A stretch of 64,000 nt of DNA from Aminipila butyrica (GCF_010669305.1 NZ_CP048649.1:3224001-3288000), one strand, 5' to 3'; numbered from the stretch's first letter, positions 6,912-15,249 are shown. Notes: generated from the letters alone by a model not told the origin. A program made the numbers and translations.

Positions 6912-9900
6912 CTAAATACTCATATCCTGTTCTTTAAGAATATCTTGCTTACGCGGCTTCTTTCGGTGCAGCATAGCATAATACACCGGAAGGAAAACCA
7001 TGGACAACACAGTGGAAGAAATAACTCCTCCAATATTTACCAAAGCCATACCTTGCATCATCTGCCCATCTCTAGCCAATGGAATCATGGATAGAACCAT
7101 AACTAAGGCGGTCATAACGATTGGTCTCATACGAGTAACCCCGGCTTCAATCAGAGCTTTATCAAGCGGCATTTCCTCTTCATACTGTCTGGCCGTATCC
7201 ACGTATAAGATACCGTGGTTTACTACGTTACCAATCAGCATCAAGAACCCGAGCAGAGACGTCATACTGATGGATGCATTCATCAAGAACAACAGCAGGA
7301 AGGACCCGATTAAGGCCAACGGTACCGCCGTCATAATCATCAGCGAGTACCTTGGTGACTCAAACTGAGCGGCCATAACTACGAATACCAGGAAGAGTGC
7401 AGTCAGCATCGCTGTACCCAGGGAGCCGAACTCTTCACTCATCATTTCATCCATGGAGTTAACCCCAGTAGAAACGGTCTCCGACATATACTTTCCCGCT
7501 ACCTCATCGTCCAACAGTGCCTTGGTCTTCTTATCAGCCTTATCGGTGTAGTCTGCATCGATGGTCACGGTATATTGTTTATTCTCTCTAGAGATCGTGC
7601 TTGGACTGTCCTCGTAGTGAATATTTGCCACATCGGTCAAAGCAACAGAGCCACCGGTTCCAGTAGATAGGATGATTCCCTGAACCTTATCCAGCGTATC
7701 GTACTCCCCATTGGCAAATTCTACTTTCACGTCCGTATCTTCCCCATTGACCTTCATGGAGGTAGCAGTTGCCCCACTGAGCATGTTGTTGACAGTCTGG
7801 CCGATTGCTAACGGGGACAAACCCTCCGCCTTTGCCTTAACGGAGTCCACAGAAATCTTGACTACCGGAGCTGCATTTTCCAGGGTGGAATGAACCTTGG
7901 TCACTTCCGGCCTGGTCTTCAACTCTTCCACAATCTTGTCGGAAGCTTTCTTCAATTCATCATACTGAGTACTCTTCAAGATGATTTCATATCCGTCACC
8001 GGACTGAGTCATCGACATGGAGGACCCTACATCCATAGTAATATTGGCATTCTTGATGGCATGCATAGACGGTCTCCAGTCATCTATAACCACTTCGGAA
8101 TCCTTTACTTTATCTTTTAAATAAGCGGTCAGCGTCGCCCCAGAACTGCCTGACATGGACAAGGCACTTCCGCCATAAGTCACCATGTAGGAATCCACTC
8201 GCTCGTCGCCCACGATAACCTTTTCCACATCTTTCAGGGTCTGGTCAACCTTATCCAAGCTGGCCCCCGGCCTAGTTTCAATGGTAACAGAGATGGAACC
8301 GTCATCATCGGCCGGCATCAATTCCATGTTAAGCTGCGTGGCCAGCAAGCCAGACACAACCAGCACACCGATGGACATGAAGATGACAAGCTTTCTTTTA
8401 GGCATCAACCCTCTCATCAGTTTTCTGTAACGAATCTGAATCGTACGAATCGGCCGCTGAGCCGGTGCCTTCGTCTTTTCCTCCGGTCTATACATAAAGT
8501 AGCACAATGGCACGATAGTAACGGCGGAAATATAGGATGCCAGCATACAAAATACAATAGTAAAACCTAAAGGCTTAAAAAACTGGCCAGTTAAACCGGA
8601 TAAAAATGCCAACGGTAGGAATACAACGGAGATGGTTGCCGTCGAAGCAAATACGGCCAAAAGAACGGTTTTCGTTCCGTCGATGGCTGCGTTTTTATAA
8701 CTCCGATTCAACACGCTGCCCTTGCTAGCGGCATCTACGTAACCCGAATCATATTCATCATCTGGGATGGCGTGAATTGCTCTAAAGCAACTTTCCAGTA
8801 CAACGATGGAGTTATCTACCATCAAACCTACACCCAGAACCAGTGCACCCATGGTGATCGTATTTAGGGAGAAATTCATGAAATTCATCATGATTAAGGC
8901 GACGAAAATAGATATCGGTATGGATGTCCCGACGATTAACGAGGCCTTTAAGTCTCCAAAGAACAGATAGATGATGGCCATGGAGATAATGATGGCTAAG
9001 ATTAACGTCTCAAATACGGAGTTTAAGGACTCCATAATGGTATCCTTGGTATCATTGACCACGGTAATCTTCAGATTCTGGTCGGAAGCTTCCAGCTTCG
9101 CCTTCACTTTCATAACTTCGTTAGAAACATCTACCGCACTGCTGCTCTGTTGTTTCTTAACATCAATGGAAATAGTGTCTTCTCCATTATATCGGCTGAT
9201 ACTGCTCTTATCTTCCAGTGCCTCGTATACCGTAGCTACATCCTGAAGCTGCACAACACTTCCGTTTGCTACATTTATTGGAATCCCCTTAAGACTTTCT
9301 ATATCATCGTAATCAGCTCCAGTGGTTACAGAGTACTCCATATCACCGGTCTGGGTGGTTCCCGCCGGATAGGAGAAATCACCGCTGGCAATGGCCTGAG
9401 ACACAGCGCTCAGGTTTAACCCATACTGATTTAATTTTTCAGCATTCAGTTCTACCTTTACGTAAGACGCCTGTCCCCCGGAGATGTCTACACTGGCTAC
9501 AGAACCGATTTTTTCAAACTCAGGTACAATTTTATTATCTACGTAATTATACAGGTTGGATTGAGCCTTGTTGCTGACAGACATGGTTACAACCGCCGTA
9601 TCAGACAAATTGATTTCCATGATGTTCGGAGTCTTAGCATCGTCTGGAAGTTCAGAAACCAAACCGTCCATCTTCTTCTTCAAGTCGAGATAGGCTTCGT
9701 CCATATCTGTACCATATTTGTACTGAATCATAACGATAGAACTATTTTCGTTAGATGAAGACGTGACTGAATCCAAACCACTCAGCGTATCGACGGCATC
9801 CTCCACTGGCTGAGTCACCAGTTCGTTGATATCGTCTGGGCTGGCCCCTGCATAAATGGTGCTGACAATCATAATCGGCATGTTGATCTCAGGCGTTTCC

Positions 9901-10004
9901 TCTAACGTACTGCTCGCTACAGAGGAAAGTCCGAAAACTACCAGGCAGAGTACGCATAGGACAGCTGTTACCGGCCTTTTTAAGACGAATTTAGTTAACC
10001 CCAT
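6912..10004 (-). CDS. RND efflux transporter (AcrB/MdtB-like, HAE1 family)
   Basis: A 1030-residue protein with the RND layout: an N-terminal helix in KRPVTAVLCVLCLVVFGLSS, two large extracytoplasmic loops, and two blocks of membrane helices. The helix-4 proton-relay region reads LGVGLMVDNSIVVLE, so only one Asp of the usual Asp-Asp pair is kept. GLTGQFFKPLGFTIVF and the internal repeat around residue 900 (MLIGNVVNHGILYVD) also match the family. It is a proton-driven exporter of drugs, lipids or peptides. The start at 10004 overlaps the end of the adaptor gene by 14 bases, so the two are coupled. The substrate is unknown. RND pumps of this type do occur in Clostridia although no outer membrane is expected. 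Confidence 0.92.
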   Translation of the reverse strand: MGLTKFVLKRPVTAVLCVLCLVVFGLSSVASSTLEETPEINMPIMIVSTIYAGASPDDINELVTQPVEDAVDTLSGLDSVTSSSNENSSIVMIQYKYGTDMDEAYLDLKKKMDGLVSELPDDAKTPNIMEINLSDTAVVTMSVSNKAQSNLYNYVDNKIVPEFEKIGSVASVDISGGQASYVKVELNAEKLNQYGLNLSAVSQAIASGDFSYPAGTTQTGDMEYSVTTGADYDDIESLKGIPINVANGSVVQLQDVATVYEALEDKSSISRYNGEDTISIDVKKQQSSSAVDVSNEVMKVKAKLEASDQNLKITVVNDTKDTIMESLNSVFETLILAIIISMAIIYLFFGDLKASLIVGTSIPISIFVALIMMNFMNFSLNTITMGALVLGVGLMVDNSIVVLESCFRAIHAIPDDEYDSGYVDAASKGSVLNRSYKNAAIDGTKTVLLAVFASTATISVVFLPLAFLSGLTGQFFKPLGFTIVFCMLASYISAVTIVPLCYFMYRPEEKTKAPAQRPIRTIQIRYRKLMRGLMPKRKLVIFMSIGVLVVSGLLATQLNMELMPADDDGSISVTIETRPGASLDKVDQTLKDVEKVIVGDERVDSYMVTYGGSALSMSGSSGATLTAYLKDKVKDSEVVIDDWRPSMHAIKNANITMDVGSSMSMTQSGDGYEIILKSTQYDELKKASDKIVEELKTRPEVTKVHSTLENAAPVVKISVDSVKAKAEGLSPLAIGQTVNNMLSGATATSMKVNGEDTDVKVEFANGEYDTLDKVQGIILSTGTGGSVALTDVANIHYEDSPSTISRENKQYTVTIDADYTDKADKKTKALLDDEVAGKYMSETVSTGVNSMDEMMSEEFGSLGTAMLTALFLVFVVMAAQFESPRYSLMIMTAVPLALIGSFLLLFLMNASISMTSLLGFLMLIGNVVNHGILYVDTARQYEEEMPLDKALIEAGVTRMRPIVMTALVMVLSMIPLARDGQMMQGMALVNIGGVISSTVLSMVFLPVYYAMLHRKKPRKQDILKEQDMSI

Positions 10005-11058
10005 TTACTGCCGCCCCCTCATAAAGCTCTGAACTCCAAGTTGCAATGACCTTGTCGGAGCTGCTTAAACCGGAAATGACTTGTATATTTTCATCATCAG
10101 CAATACCCGCTTCAATAAATACCTTTTTGGCCTTCCCCTTCTCATAGGTGTATACCAGAGCCTGACCGTCTTCGTAATACACCGCATCTGCCGGAATCGT
10201 CATAACGTTTTCTACCTTGTCAGAGATTACATTGACGGTAGCTGAGGTTCCTGTAGCTAAGGCAGCCTTGGCATCAATTTTAGCCTTTACCTTAAATAGC
10301 CCAGAAGCGGAATCCACCATGGTGCTGATTTCACTGACAGTGCCCACATAAGAGCTGCCCCCTTTTTCCACAGTTAACGTATCGCCCACCTTCATATTCT
10401 TGGTTACTCGCTCTGTGGCATCAAAAGAAACGACCTTATCGCTTCCGCCGGAGATAACGCAAATTTTTGTCTGCGGACCTACGTTGTCATACACGTCTAC
10501 GTCACAGGATTCCACCAGACCGCTGGTAGATGCAGTAACTACACTATACTCTGATTCGTTGTTATATGTATTGGTAGCGGATTGATAATTCAGCTGGGCT
10601 CTGGATAAAGCGTTTTTCGCATCCTCATAGCTCTGCGTAGAAATGTCTCCACTGGTGTAGAGGGCTTCGGCCCTTTCCATAGCAGTTCTGGCATCAGACA
10701 AGTTTACCTGTGCTGACTGCACACCGATACCGGCAGATTCCAGCTGCTTATTCTCGATGGTGCAGATTACCTGCCCAGCAGATACCGTCTGTCCCGCCGT
10801 TACCTTCACGCTGGTCACTTGACCTGATATCTTCGGATAAATCTCCTCATAATTGGCTGGCTCCACCTTCCCAATCAGCGAACTTTTCAGCTCAATATTT
10901 CCCACTTGCGGGCTTGCCAGCTGTACTGAAGGAGGTGTGGCTTCTTCGTAGTTCTCCTGTCTGTCTGCAATTATTCTAGGCACAAGTACCACAGCCAGCA
11001 CTAGGACTACTGCGACACTTACGATTATTTTCATCTTGCCTTTTAATTTGCCTTTCAT
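9991..11058 (-). CDS. RND efflux adaptor (membrane fusion protein)
   Basis: A 355-residue protein with one N-terminal membrane anchor (IIVSVAVVLVLAVVLVP), a split lipoyl/barrel-sandwich domain (ISGQVTSVKVTAGQTVSAGQ and SGLVESCDVDVYDNVG), an alpha-helical hairpin between them (about residues 105-165) and a C-terminal beta-barrel and membrane-proximal region. It links the RND pump to an exit duct and is secreted with an in-out orientation. ATG 11058 follows GGGAG. It is the first gene of the two-gene pump operon, divergent from the histidine kinase gene; the 326 bp between them hold the promoters of both. Confidence 0.9.
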   Translation of the reverse strand: MKGKLKGKMKIIVSVAVVLVLAVVLVPRIIADRQENYEEATPPSVQLASPQVGNIELKSSLIGKVEPANYEEIYPKISGQVTSVKVTAGQTVSAGQVICTIENKQLESAGIGVQSAQVNLSDARTAMERAEALYTSGDISTQSYEDAKNALSRAQLNYQSATNTYNNESEYSVVTASTSGLVESCDVDVYDNVGPQTKICVISGGSDKVVSFDATERVTKNMKVGDTLTVEKGGSSYVGTVSEISTMVDSASGLFKVKAKIDAKAALATGTSATVNVISDKVENVMTIPADAVYYEDGQALVYTYEKGKAKKVFIEAGIADDENIQVISGLSSSDKVIATWSSELYEGAAVNGVN

Positions 11059-11384
11059 ATATTCTCCCTTCCTTTACCTGTCTCTATAGCTCTTGTTCCA
11101 TGAAAAAGTGACAGCATGTTGGGTAAGTTCAGTAGTATATTTTTAATCAACAAAAAAATGTTGCTTCTCCACTGTCACATATATAACAATAAAGTATAAT
11201 CAGAAACTCAATATAAACAAATTGGTAAAATTTAAAAATAATGCGCTTGAAAATAGGGACTTTTTATTCATATTCCCAAGAATATAAGTAAAGAATTCCA
11301 TTTTGTTTATATTCGTGTAATCAAATTGTGTTACAATAACAAAAATAATAAGATTATTTAACATTAAAAGGTGGTGTATATATA
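11059..11384. promoter_or_regulatory. divergent control region, pump operon / histidine kinase
   Basis: AT-rich, non-coding by inspection. A TACAAT -10-like box lies near 11333, upstream of the kinase, and the dyad TTGTgttACAA surrounds it. I see no convincing -35 and no clear operator repeat, so the binding site of the cognate response regulator is not assigned. Confidence 0.35.
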
Positions 11385-12458
11385 TTGCAAGCTCCCGCTC
11401 AAACCGGCATCCGCTCCCGGATTCGTTCCCGGATGGCAAAAAAGGCTCTTACCTTTATGCTTTCCCTGCTGGTCTTTATCATCTTGCTTCTGACCATGTG
11501 TATTATCAGTGTGGCCATTATCCTGTTGTACCGATATGGGGTTCTAAAAGAAATTACCGAACCAGCTATCGTCGGCCCCATCCTGCTCTTGATTATCAGC
11601 AGCATCCTGATCGGTACCATCTTGACTGGTATTCTAAGCAAGATCCCCCTGCGGCCTATACGCAAGGTAGTAGCGGCCTGCAACCAAGTGGCAGATGGGG
11701 ATTTCTCCATTCGGCTGCCACTATCCCCCATCGATGAGTTTAACGTTTTTTCCAAAAGCTTTAACCGCATGGTTGAGGAACTGGGCAGCCTGGAAATCTT
11801 GCGCTCCGACTTTGTTAACAACTTTTCCCACGAGTTCAAAACGCCCATTGTATCCTTGCGAGGCTTTGCCAAAATCCTGAAATACTCTGATTTAACCGAG
11901 GAAGAACGAAATGAATACTTGGATATTATCATCAGTGAATCCAATCGGCTCGCTGAGCTATCTACCAACGTACTTACCTTGACAGCCTTAGAAAACTTGA
12001 ACATTATTTCTTCTAAAGAAGACTTTGATCTATCGGAGCAAGTGCGCCGAAGCGTATTGCTGCTAGAGTCCAAGTGGTCTAATAAAAGCCTGGAGCTGAT
12101 TATTGATTTAGACGACCTGACCTACAACGGCAATGAAGATTTGCTCAATCAGGTGTGGATTAATCTTATTGACAATGCAATCAAGTTCTCCCCAGACAAA
12201 GGTAAGATTAAGATTAAGCTGAAATCCCTGGGGGATCGGGTCATGTTCACCGTGATGGACAACGGCTACGGTATGGATGACGAAAGCCAAAAGCACATCT
12301 TCGATAAGTTTTATCAGGGTGACCTATCTCATTCTACGGAAGGTAATGGCTTGGGGCTAGCCATTGTCAACAAAATTGTCAAACTTCACCAGGGAGAAAT
12401 TACGATGGAAAGTGAGCCAGGCATTGGCACCAACTTTTCGGTGGTTCTGCCAGTGTAG
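11385..12458 (+). CDS. sensor histidine kinase (HAMP, HisKA, HATPase)
   Basis: A 357-residue kinase with two membrane helices close together (FMLSLLVFIILLLTMCIISV and IVGPILLLIISSILIGTILT) and therefore almost no extracellular sensor loop, a HAMP linker (RPIRKVVAACNQVADGDFSI), the H-box NNFSHEFKTPIVSLRGFA with the phospho-accepting His, the N-box NLIDNAIKFSP and the G-boxes MDNGYGMD and GNGLGLAI. The short loop suggests intramembrane sensing of lipids or membrane stress. The probable start is TTG 11385, preceded by AAAAGGTGGTG. No response regulator is adjacent; the only OmpR-type regulator nearby is at 24042, on the far side of the Rhs island. Confidence 0.9.
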   Translation: MQAPAQTGIRSRIRSRMAKKALTFMLSLLVFIILLLTMCIISVAIILLYRYGVLKEITEPAIVGPILLLIISSILIGTILTGILSKIPLRPIRKVVAACNQVADGDFSIRLPLSPIDEFNVFSKSFNRMVEELGSLEILRSDFVNNFSHEFKTPIVSLRGFAKILKYSDLTEEERNEYLDIIISESNRLAELSTNVLTLTALENLNIISSKEDFDLSEQVRRSVLLLESKWSNKSLELIIDLDDLTYNGNEDLLNQVWINLIDNAIKFSPDKGKIKIKLKSLGDRVMFTVMDNGYGMDDESQKHIFDKFYQGDLSHSTEGNGLGLAIVNKIVKLHQGEITMESEPGIGTNFSVVLPV

Positions 12459-12582
12459 TGTTCGATCATCTACACAGTCTTACTAACATATAAATCATAA
12501 TGGGCTATATTCTTTTCTGCTGCAAATTATCACAGCTTTATTTGACTGACATCTCCACCGAATTCTTTCCATTTATTAAAAT

Positions 12583-12623
12583 AACTCAACACAACTCCAG
12601 ACAGATTGAGGTTGTGTTGAGTT
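12583..12623 (-). terminator. terminator at the distal end of the toxin island
   Basis: AACTCAACACAAC (12583-12595) pairs perfectly with GTTGTGTTGAGTT (12611-12623). On the minus strand it is followed by ATTTTAAT, consistent with termination 15 bases after the last orphan toxin frame. Confidence 0.8.
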
Positions 12624-12637
12624 GAAGTATATAGTTT

Positions 12638-13078
12638 TTATACAGATAAACCTTCTATTATTTTTATTATCTTTACCAGTTCATCTAAGCTTTTTTTATA
12701 CTTAACGATTGTTTTAACAGATTCTGATTGCTCTTTTATACTTTCTAAAATACTGTTAAGTTTTTCATCATGAGTCCAATAACCTCCCACTTTATTTTTG
12801 CCTGTTCCTGTTTGAATTTTAATGCCTTTAGTTTCATTCTTTAGCGTTACCTCAGCGCCAAGCTTTTTGTTCTTTTTGAAGAAATACATAGCATCATTAG
12901 TATATTGTTCTAAAGTTCTTCTGTTTCCATGTCTTGCTAGATGATATTCTACAGAATTCTCTATCGTATCAAATGTTGCTTTATGCCATTTACTCACTGG
13001 TTGCCCCTGAGATGTAAAGTTTGTCTTTTGAAACCCAAGATCCTTAGCTGCTTTAATGCCGTTTTTTTTCAATCTCAT
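12638..13078 (-). CDS. orphan Rhs-type toxin tip, probable BECR-like nuclease
   Basis: The frame runs 146 codons from ATG 13078, which overlaps the TAA of the broken CPCC gene. It starts abruptly with KAAKDLGFQKTN and SQGQPV, typical of the linker before C-terminal Rhs toxins, then gives SVEYHLARHG, EQYTNDAMYFFKKNKK and KVGGYW. The His-x3-His-Gly motif, a downstream lysine and a final Gly-Gly aromatic strand resemble small RNase tips of the barnase/EndoU/colicin E5/RelE group, from memory. A further 40-residue helical extension after KLNSILESI is unusual. It has no Rhs shell, no signal peptide and no convincing ribosome binding site, so it is probably a silent cassette. Confidence 0.6.
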   Translation of the reverse strand: MRLKKNGIKAAKDLGFQKTNFTSQGQPVSKWHKATFDTIENSVEYHLARHGNRRTLEQYTNDAMYFFKKNKKLGAEVTLKNETKGIKIQTGTGKNKVGGYWTHDEKLNSILESIKEQSESVKTIVKYKKSLDELVKIIKIIEGLSV

Positions 13079-13286
13079 TAACAAATCTCATCTTTCAAGG
13101 CTTTTCGAACGTGAACTAAACAATCAGCCGAAATTGCGCCTATTCTTTTATAATTCTCCCGAGCGTTATTCAGACTAATATCATTTGCTCCACTTCCCAA
13201 TAACACACTGGACAAATTTCAAATGTTCCTGGCAGTTTAATACTTAATGTACAGTTGCCACAACATACACATTTATATTTTTTCAT
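13078..13286 (-). pseudogene. CPCC-family cysteine-rich immunity-like gene, internally deleted and frameshifted
   Basis: ATG 13286 opens MKKYKCVCCGNCTLSIKLPG then TFEICPVCYWE, the N-terminal zinc-ribbon-like part of CPCC-family proteins found beside Rhs toxins. The frame then shifts; the continuation is found in another frame as GSGANDISLNNARENYKRIG and a helical tail ending DEIC at 13078. The acidic segment normally between WE and the NGISLNEAR-like motif (about a dozen residues) is missing, so the lesion is a deletion that also breaks the frame. Its ATG overlaps the stop of the preceding truncated immunity gene (ATGA), and its stop overlaps the start of the orphan toxin tip. Confidence 0.7.
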
Positions 13287-13552
13287 GTAAAATAATCTCC
13301 TATTTTATAACTTACCCAGCATGATGGCATTTTACCGGATACGATACAAAATAACCTTGACGGATATGGTATGACAACTCCATCATTATCTTTTAAACGA
13401 TAAAGGACAAAGTCACCTACTGAATTACTAAACAAAGATATAGATTTATCATAGAATTCAATTGCTAATGCCACATATTCTTTCCCTATTGTGAGCGTCA
13501 GGTATTTTCCATCTTCATTTAATTTCTCTGTATTTATGCATTTTACCTTCAT
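13283..13552 (-). CDS. truncated paralogue of the Rhs immunity protein (89 residues)
   Basis: Over the first 70 residues it matches the 127-residue immunity protein at 15257-15640 at roughly 63% identity by my count, with the shared core LAIEFYDKS, GDF-LYR-KDNDG and VIP-P. It then diverges after SCWV and stops at residue 89, losing the C-terminal part. It begins with an ATG overlapping the TGA of the orphan toxin tip and ends with a TGA overlapping the next ATG, so the cluster is arranged for coupled translation. Whether the shortened protein still folds or protects is unknown. Confidence 0.65.
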   Translation of the reverse strand: MKVKCINTEKLNEDGKYLTLTIGKEYVALAIEFYDKSISLFSNSVGDFVLYRLKDNDGVVIPYPSRLFCIVSGKMPSCWVSYKIGDYFT

Positions 13553-13980
13553 CTCGTATGTCGATATTGTCCTGTTTTTACGTTTTGATAAAAATGAACT
13601 TGAAAACTCCCGCTTGGACTTTTAAATGTTTTCGTAGACATCTTAGCCCAATCATTAATGGAACTGCCATCACGGGTTAGAGCTTTAATGACATTGTGGC
13701 TGTTAAGTTTACTACCATGCATAATTTTATTTGAATTCTTTATAACTTCAGCGCGTAATGTACCACCATTTGTAAACACTGAGCGTGCTTCTTCATATGT
13801 CAATTTTACATTAAGTTTTGGCATATTAACAATATTGTTAGCACCGGTCTTACCAGCGCCCTTAACTGTCATCTTCCCAGCTGTTGTCGTAACTGATGTC
13901 TTGGGAACTGCACTCTTATATGCACCATATCCACCAGCAAAAGTAGTTACTACCGCAGCACTATCTATCCAATGCTGCAT
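13549..13980 (-). CDS. orphan duplicate of the Rhs C-terminal toxin tip, frameshifted near its end
   Basis: The 143-codon frame repeats the last 150 residues of the big Rhs protein with about 11 differences in 138 positions (MQHWIDSAAVV through VHFYQNVKTGQ). DNA similarity to 15654-16140 extends upstream of the ATG to about 14012, where it stops abruptly after a stop codon in the Rhs frame. A single T is missing (gatattgtcc here, gatatttgtcc in the main copy), so the final residues become YRHTR and the last strand (ISTYEMKVKF in the main copy) is lost. It lacks an Rhs shell, signal peptide and ribosome binding site. Typical of an orphan tip kept as a recombination reservoir. Confidence 0.75.
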   Translation of the reverse strand: MQHWIDSAAVVTTFAGGYGAYKSAVPKTSVTTTAGKMTVKGAGKTGANNIVNMPKLNVKLTYEEARSVFTNGGTLRAEVIKNSNKIMHGSKLNSHNVIKALTRDGSSINDWAKMSTKTFKSPSGSFQVHFYQNVKTGQYRHTR

Positions 13981-14072
13981 TGATAAAGGCTTTTCGGGAT
14001 TGACTGCACCATTTTTTAATCTTCAACGATTTCCCTTTAACCTCTGTATGAAAATATTTCCTTATTAACTCT

Positions 14073-14186
14073 TTATTTTATGTCACTTTCTTTAACAGTA
14101 AGTATATCTATAGTACCCTTAGTTTCTATTATTACCTTATCATTTAAGTTTATCTTAGCCCTTACGATATCGTACTCTTGGAACAT
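14073..14186 (-). CDS. short DUF4926-like immunity protein with internal deletion (37 residues)
   Basis: ATG 14186 follows GGGAGG with 9 bases of spacing. The product starts MFQEYDIVRAKINLND and ends DILTVKESDIK. Both ends resemble DUF4926 proteins (about 60-70 residues, small SH3-like immunity proteins near nuclease toxins), but the middle strands between KGTI and IDLLTV are absent while the reading frame is kept. It probably does not fold normally. The upstream fragment at 14241 looks like the end of its partner toxin. Confidence 0.5.
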   Translation of the reverse strand: MFQEYDIVRAKINLNDKVIIETKGTIDILTVKESDIK

Positions 14187-14240
14187 ATTATATTCCGCCT
14201 CCCTGTTCACATAAAGCTTATAGTAATCAGCATTCCGCAA

Positions 14241-14395
14241 TTATTTCTTAGTTGGTATTGCAGTTACCAATCTTACTACTCCACCGTTATTTTTAATCCA
14301 AACAAATAAAACATCAATAGTAGATTCCTCCGCAATACCTGAATGGATTGATATCGATAGAAGCAAGATGCGCAAAGGGGTCATTCCTAACCCCT
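14241..14395 (-). pseudogene. remnant of an Rhs core and of a displaced toxin C-terminus
   Basis: One frame contains DINPFRYCG (14329-14352), the Rhs-core motif that reads SNPFRYCGEYFD in the intact gene. A second frame, ending at TAA 14241-14243, reads STIDVLFVWIKNNGGVVRLV then TAIPTKK, which resembles the end of DUF6883-type toxins usually paired with DUF4926. The join of core and tip is broken by a frameshift. A GCAAAGGGGT/ACCCCTTTGC inverted repeat lies at 14372-14399. Confidence 0.45.
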
Positions 14396-14464
14396 TTGCC
14401 TATTAATGAAATGTATGAAAACAGGCATGTCTACAATTGCTCTAATTGACCTCCTACACCATAA

Positions 14465-15037
14465 TCATCTCTTTAATGATTGTATAAACCTGTTATACCA
14501 TTCCATATCGGAATTATAATTATTTTTATTATACTCCCAATGTGCTTGGAAATTATTTAAGGAACTATTAAATTCAGGGTATTTTGCTTTAAACTCATCT
14601 AAAAATTCAATACTCCCCCCAATTACAGCATGTTCTTCATGCGATATAATGATTCCCCATCTACCTTGCGATGAATAAATTGCATTTTCAACGTTAACAT
14701 CTATTTGCATATATTCATCATAAGAAGTAGATAAATCAAAAGACCAGTGCTTTAACTCATATTTAGAAACATCACAATTTTGTTTAAATATATCTCCTAT
14801 TGCCTCTTTCTCAATTTCTGAAATATATACTTCTTCATCAATATAAAGATTACTTAAAGCAATCTTTAAAGCAGTATATTGCTTTCGTGTCATATAATAT
14901 CCATCAACTGGATATAACAATTCTACCTTTTCAATTTCCTTTTTAAAACAATCCTCGAAAGGGTTATTCCCTGAGAATACATTAAAATACGATTTAGCTA
15001 TTCTATCGAATGAAGATTCCGATAAGGTTTTAATCAT
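14465..15037 (-). CDS. unrecognised 190-residue acidic protein, probable immunity protein
   Basis: A soluble, acidic, aromatic-rich protein without signal peptide or membrane segment (for example SFDLSTSYDEYMQIDVNVE and GRWGIIISHEEHAVIGGS). I do not recognise the family. Position within the cassette row, size, low G+C and cytosolic character all suggest an immunity protein to a toxin tip that is no longer present. The 170 bp upstream (15038-15211) hold no frame that I can identify as the cognate toxin. ATG 15037 has a weak GAGG-like site (ATAGAGGTGCGACAAA). Confidence 0.55.
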   Translation of the reverse strand: MIKTLSESSFDRIAKSYFNVFSGNNPFEDCFKKEIEKVELLYPVDGYYMTRKQYTALKIALSNLYIDEEVYISEIEKEAIGDIFKQNCDVSKYELKHWSFDLSTSYDEYMQIDVNVENAIYSSQGRWGIIISHEEHAVIGGSIEFLDEFKAKYPEFNSSLNNFQAHWEYNKNNYNSDMEWYNRFIQSLKR

Positions 15038-15211
15038 TTTGTCGCACCTCTATCAATGAATCTAATAGATATGTAATGTACTTGGTATATTATTTGCCTC
15101 ATAGACCTATTACAACATATCTTATTTCTCGTATGAGCAAGCCATGGTTTTCGCGGTATGTCAGTAACAACATCGGTTTTCAAGTGGGGTAAGGGTACTG
15201 CCTTCATCACC

Positions 15212-15249
15212 AAAAAAGATGGCCACATTATCTGAAACTATGTGGCCAT
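15212..15249 (-). terminator. terminator after the Rhs immunity gene
   Basis: ATGGCCACAT (15219-15228) and ATGTGGCCAT (15240-15249) form a perfect 10-bp stem, followed on the minus strand by CTTTTTT. It closes the Rhs-immunity transcription unit and separates it from the displaced cassettes. Confidence 0.85.

Noticed and set aside
11200..11439. 79-codon frame on the minus strand between adaptor and kinase genes
   Set aside because: It lies mostly in the AT-rich divergent promoter region, lacks a ribosome binding site and overlaps the kinase start.
13981..14072. Possible upstream extension of the orphan toxin tip
   Set aside because: DNA similarity to the main Rhs gene continues to about 14012, but the Rhs frame meets a stop codon just upstream and no start with a ribosome binding site is present.
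15034..15228. 64-codon frame between the immunity terminator and the 190-residue gene
   Set aside because: It starts inside the terminator stem, shows no recognisable motif and its composition looks random, so I did not call it a gene although it may hide toxin remnants.
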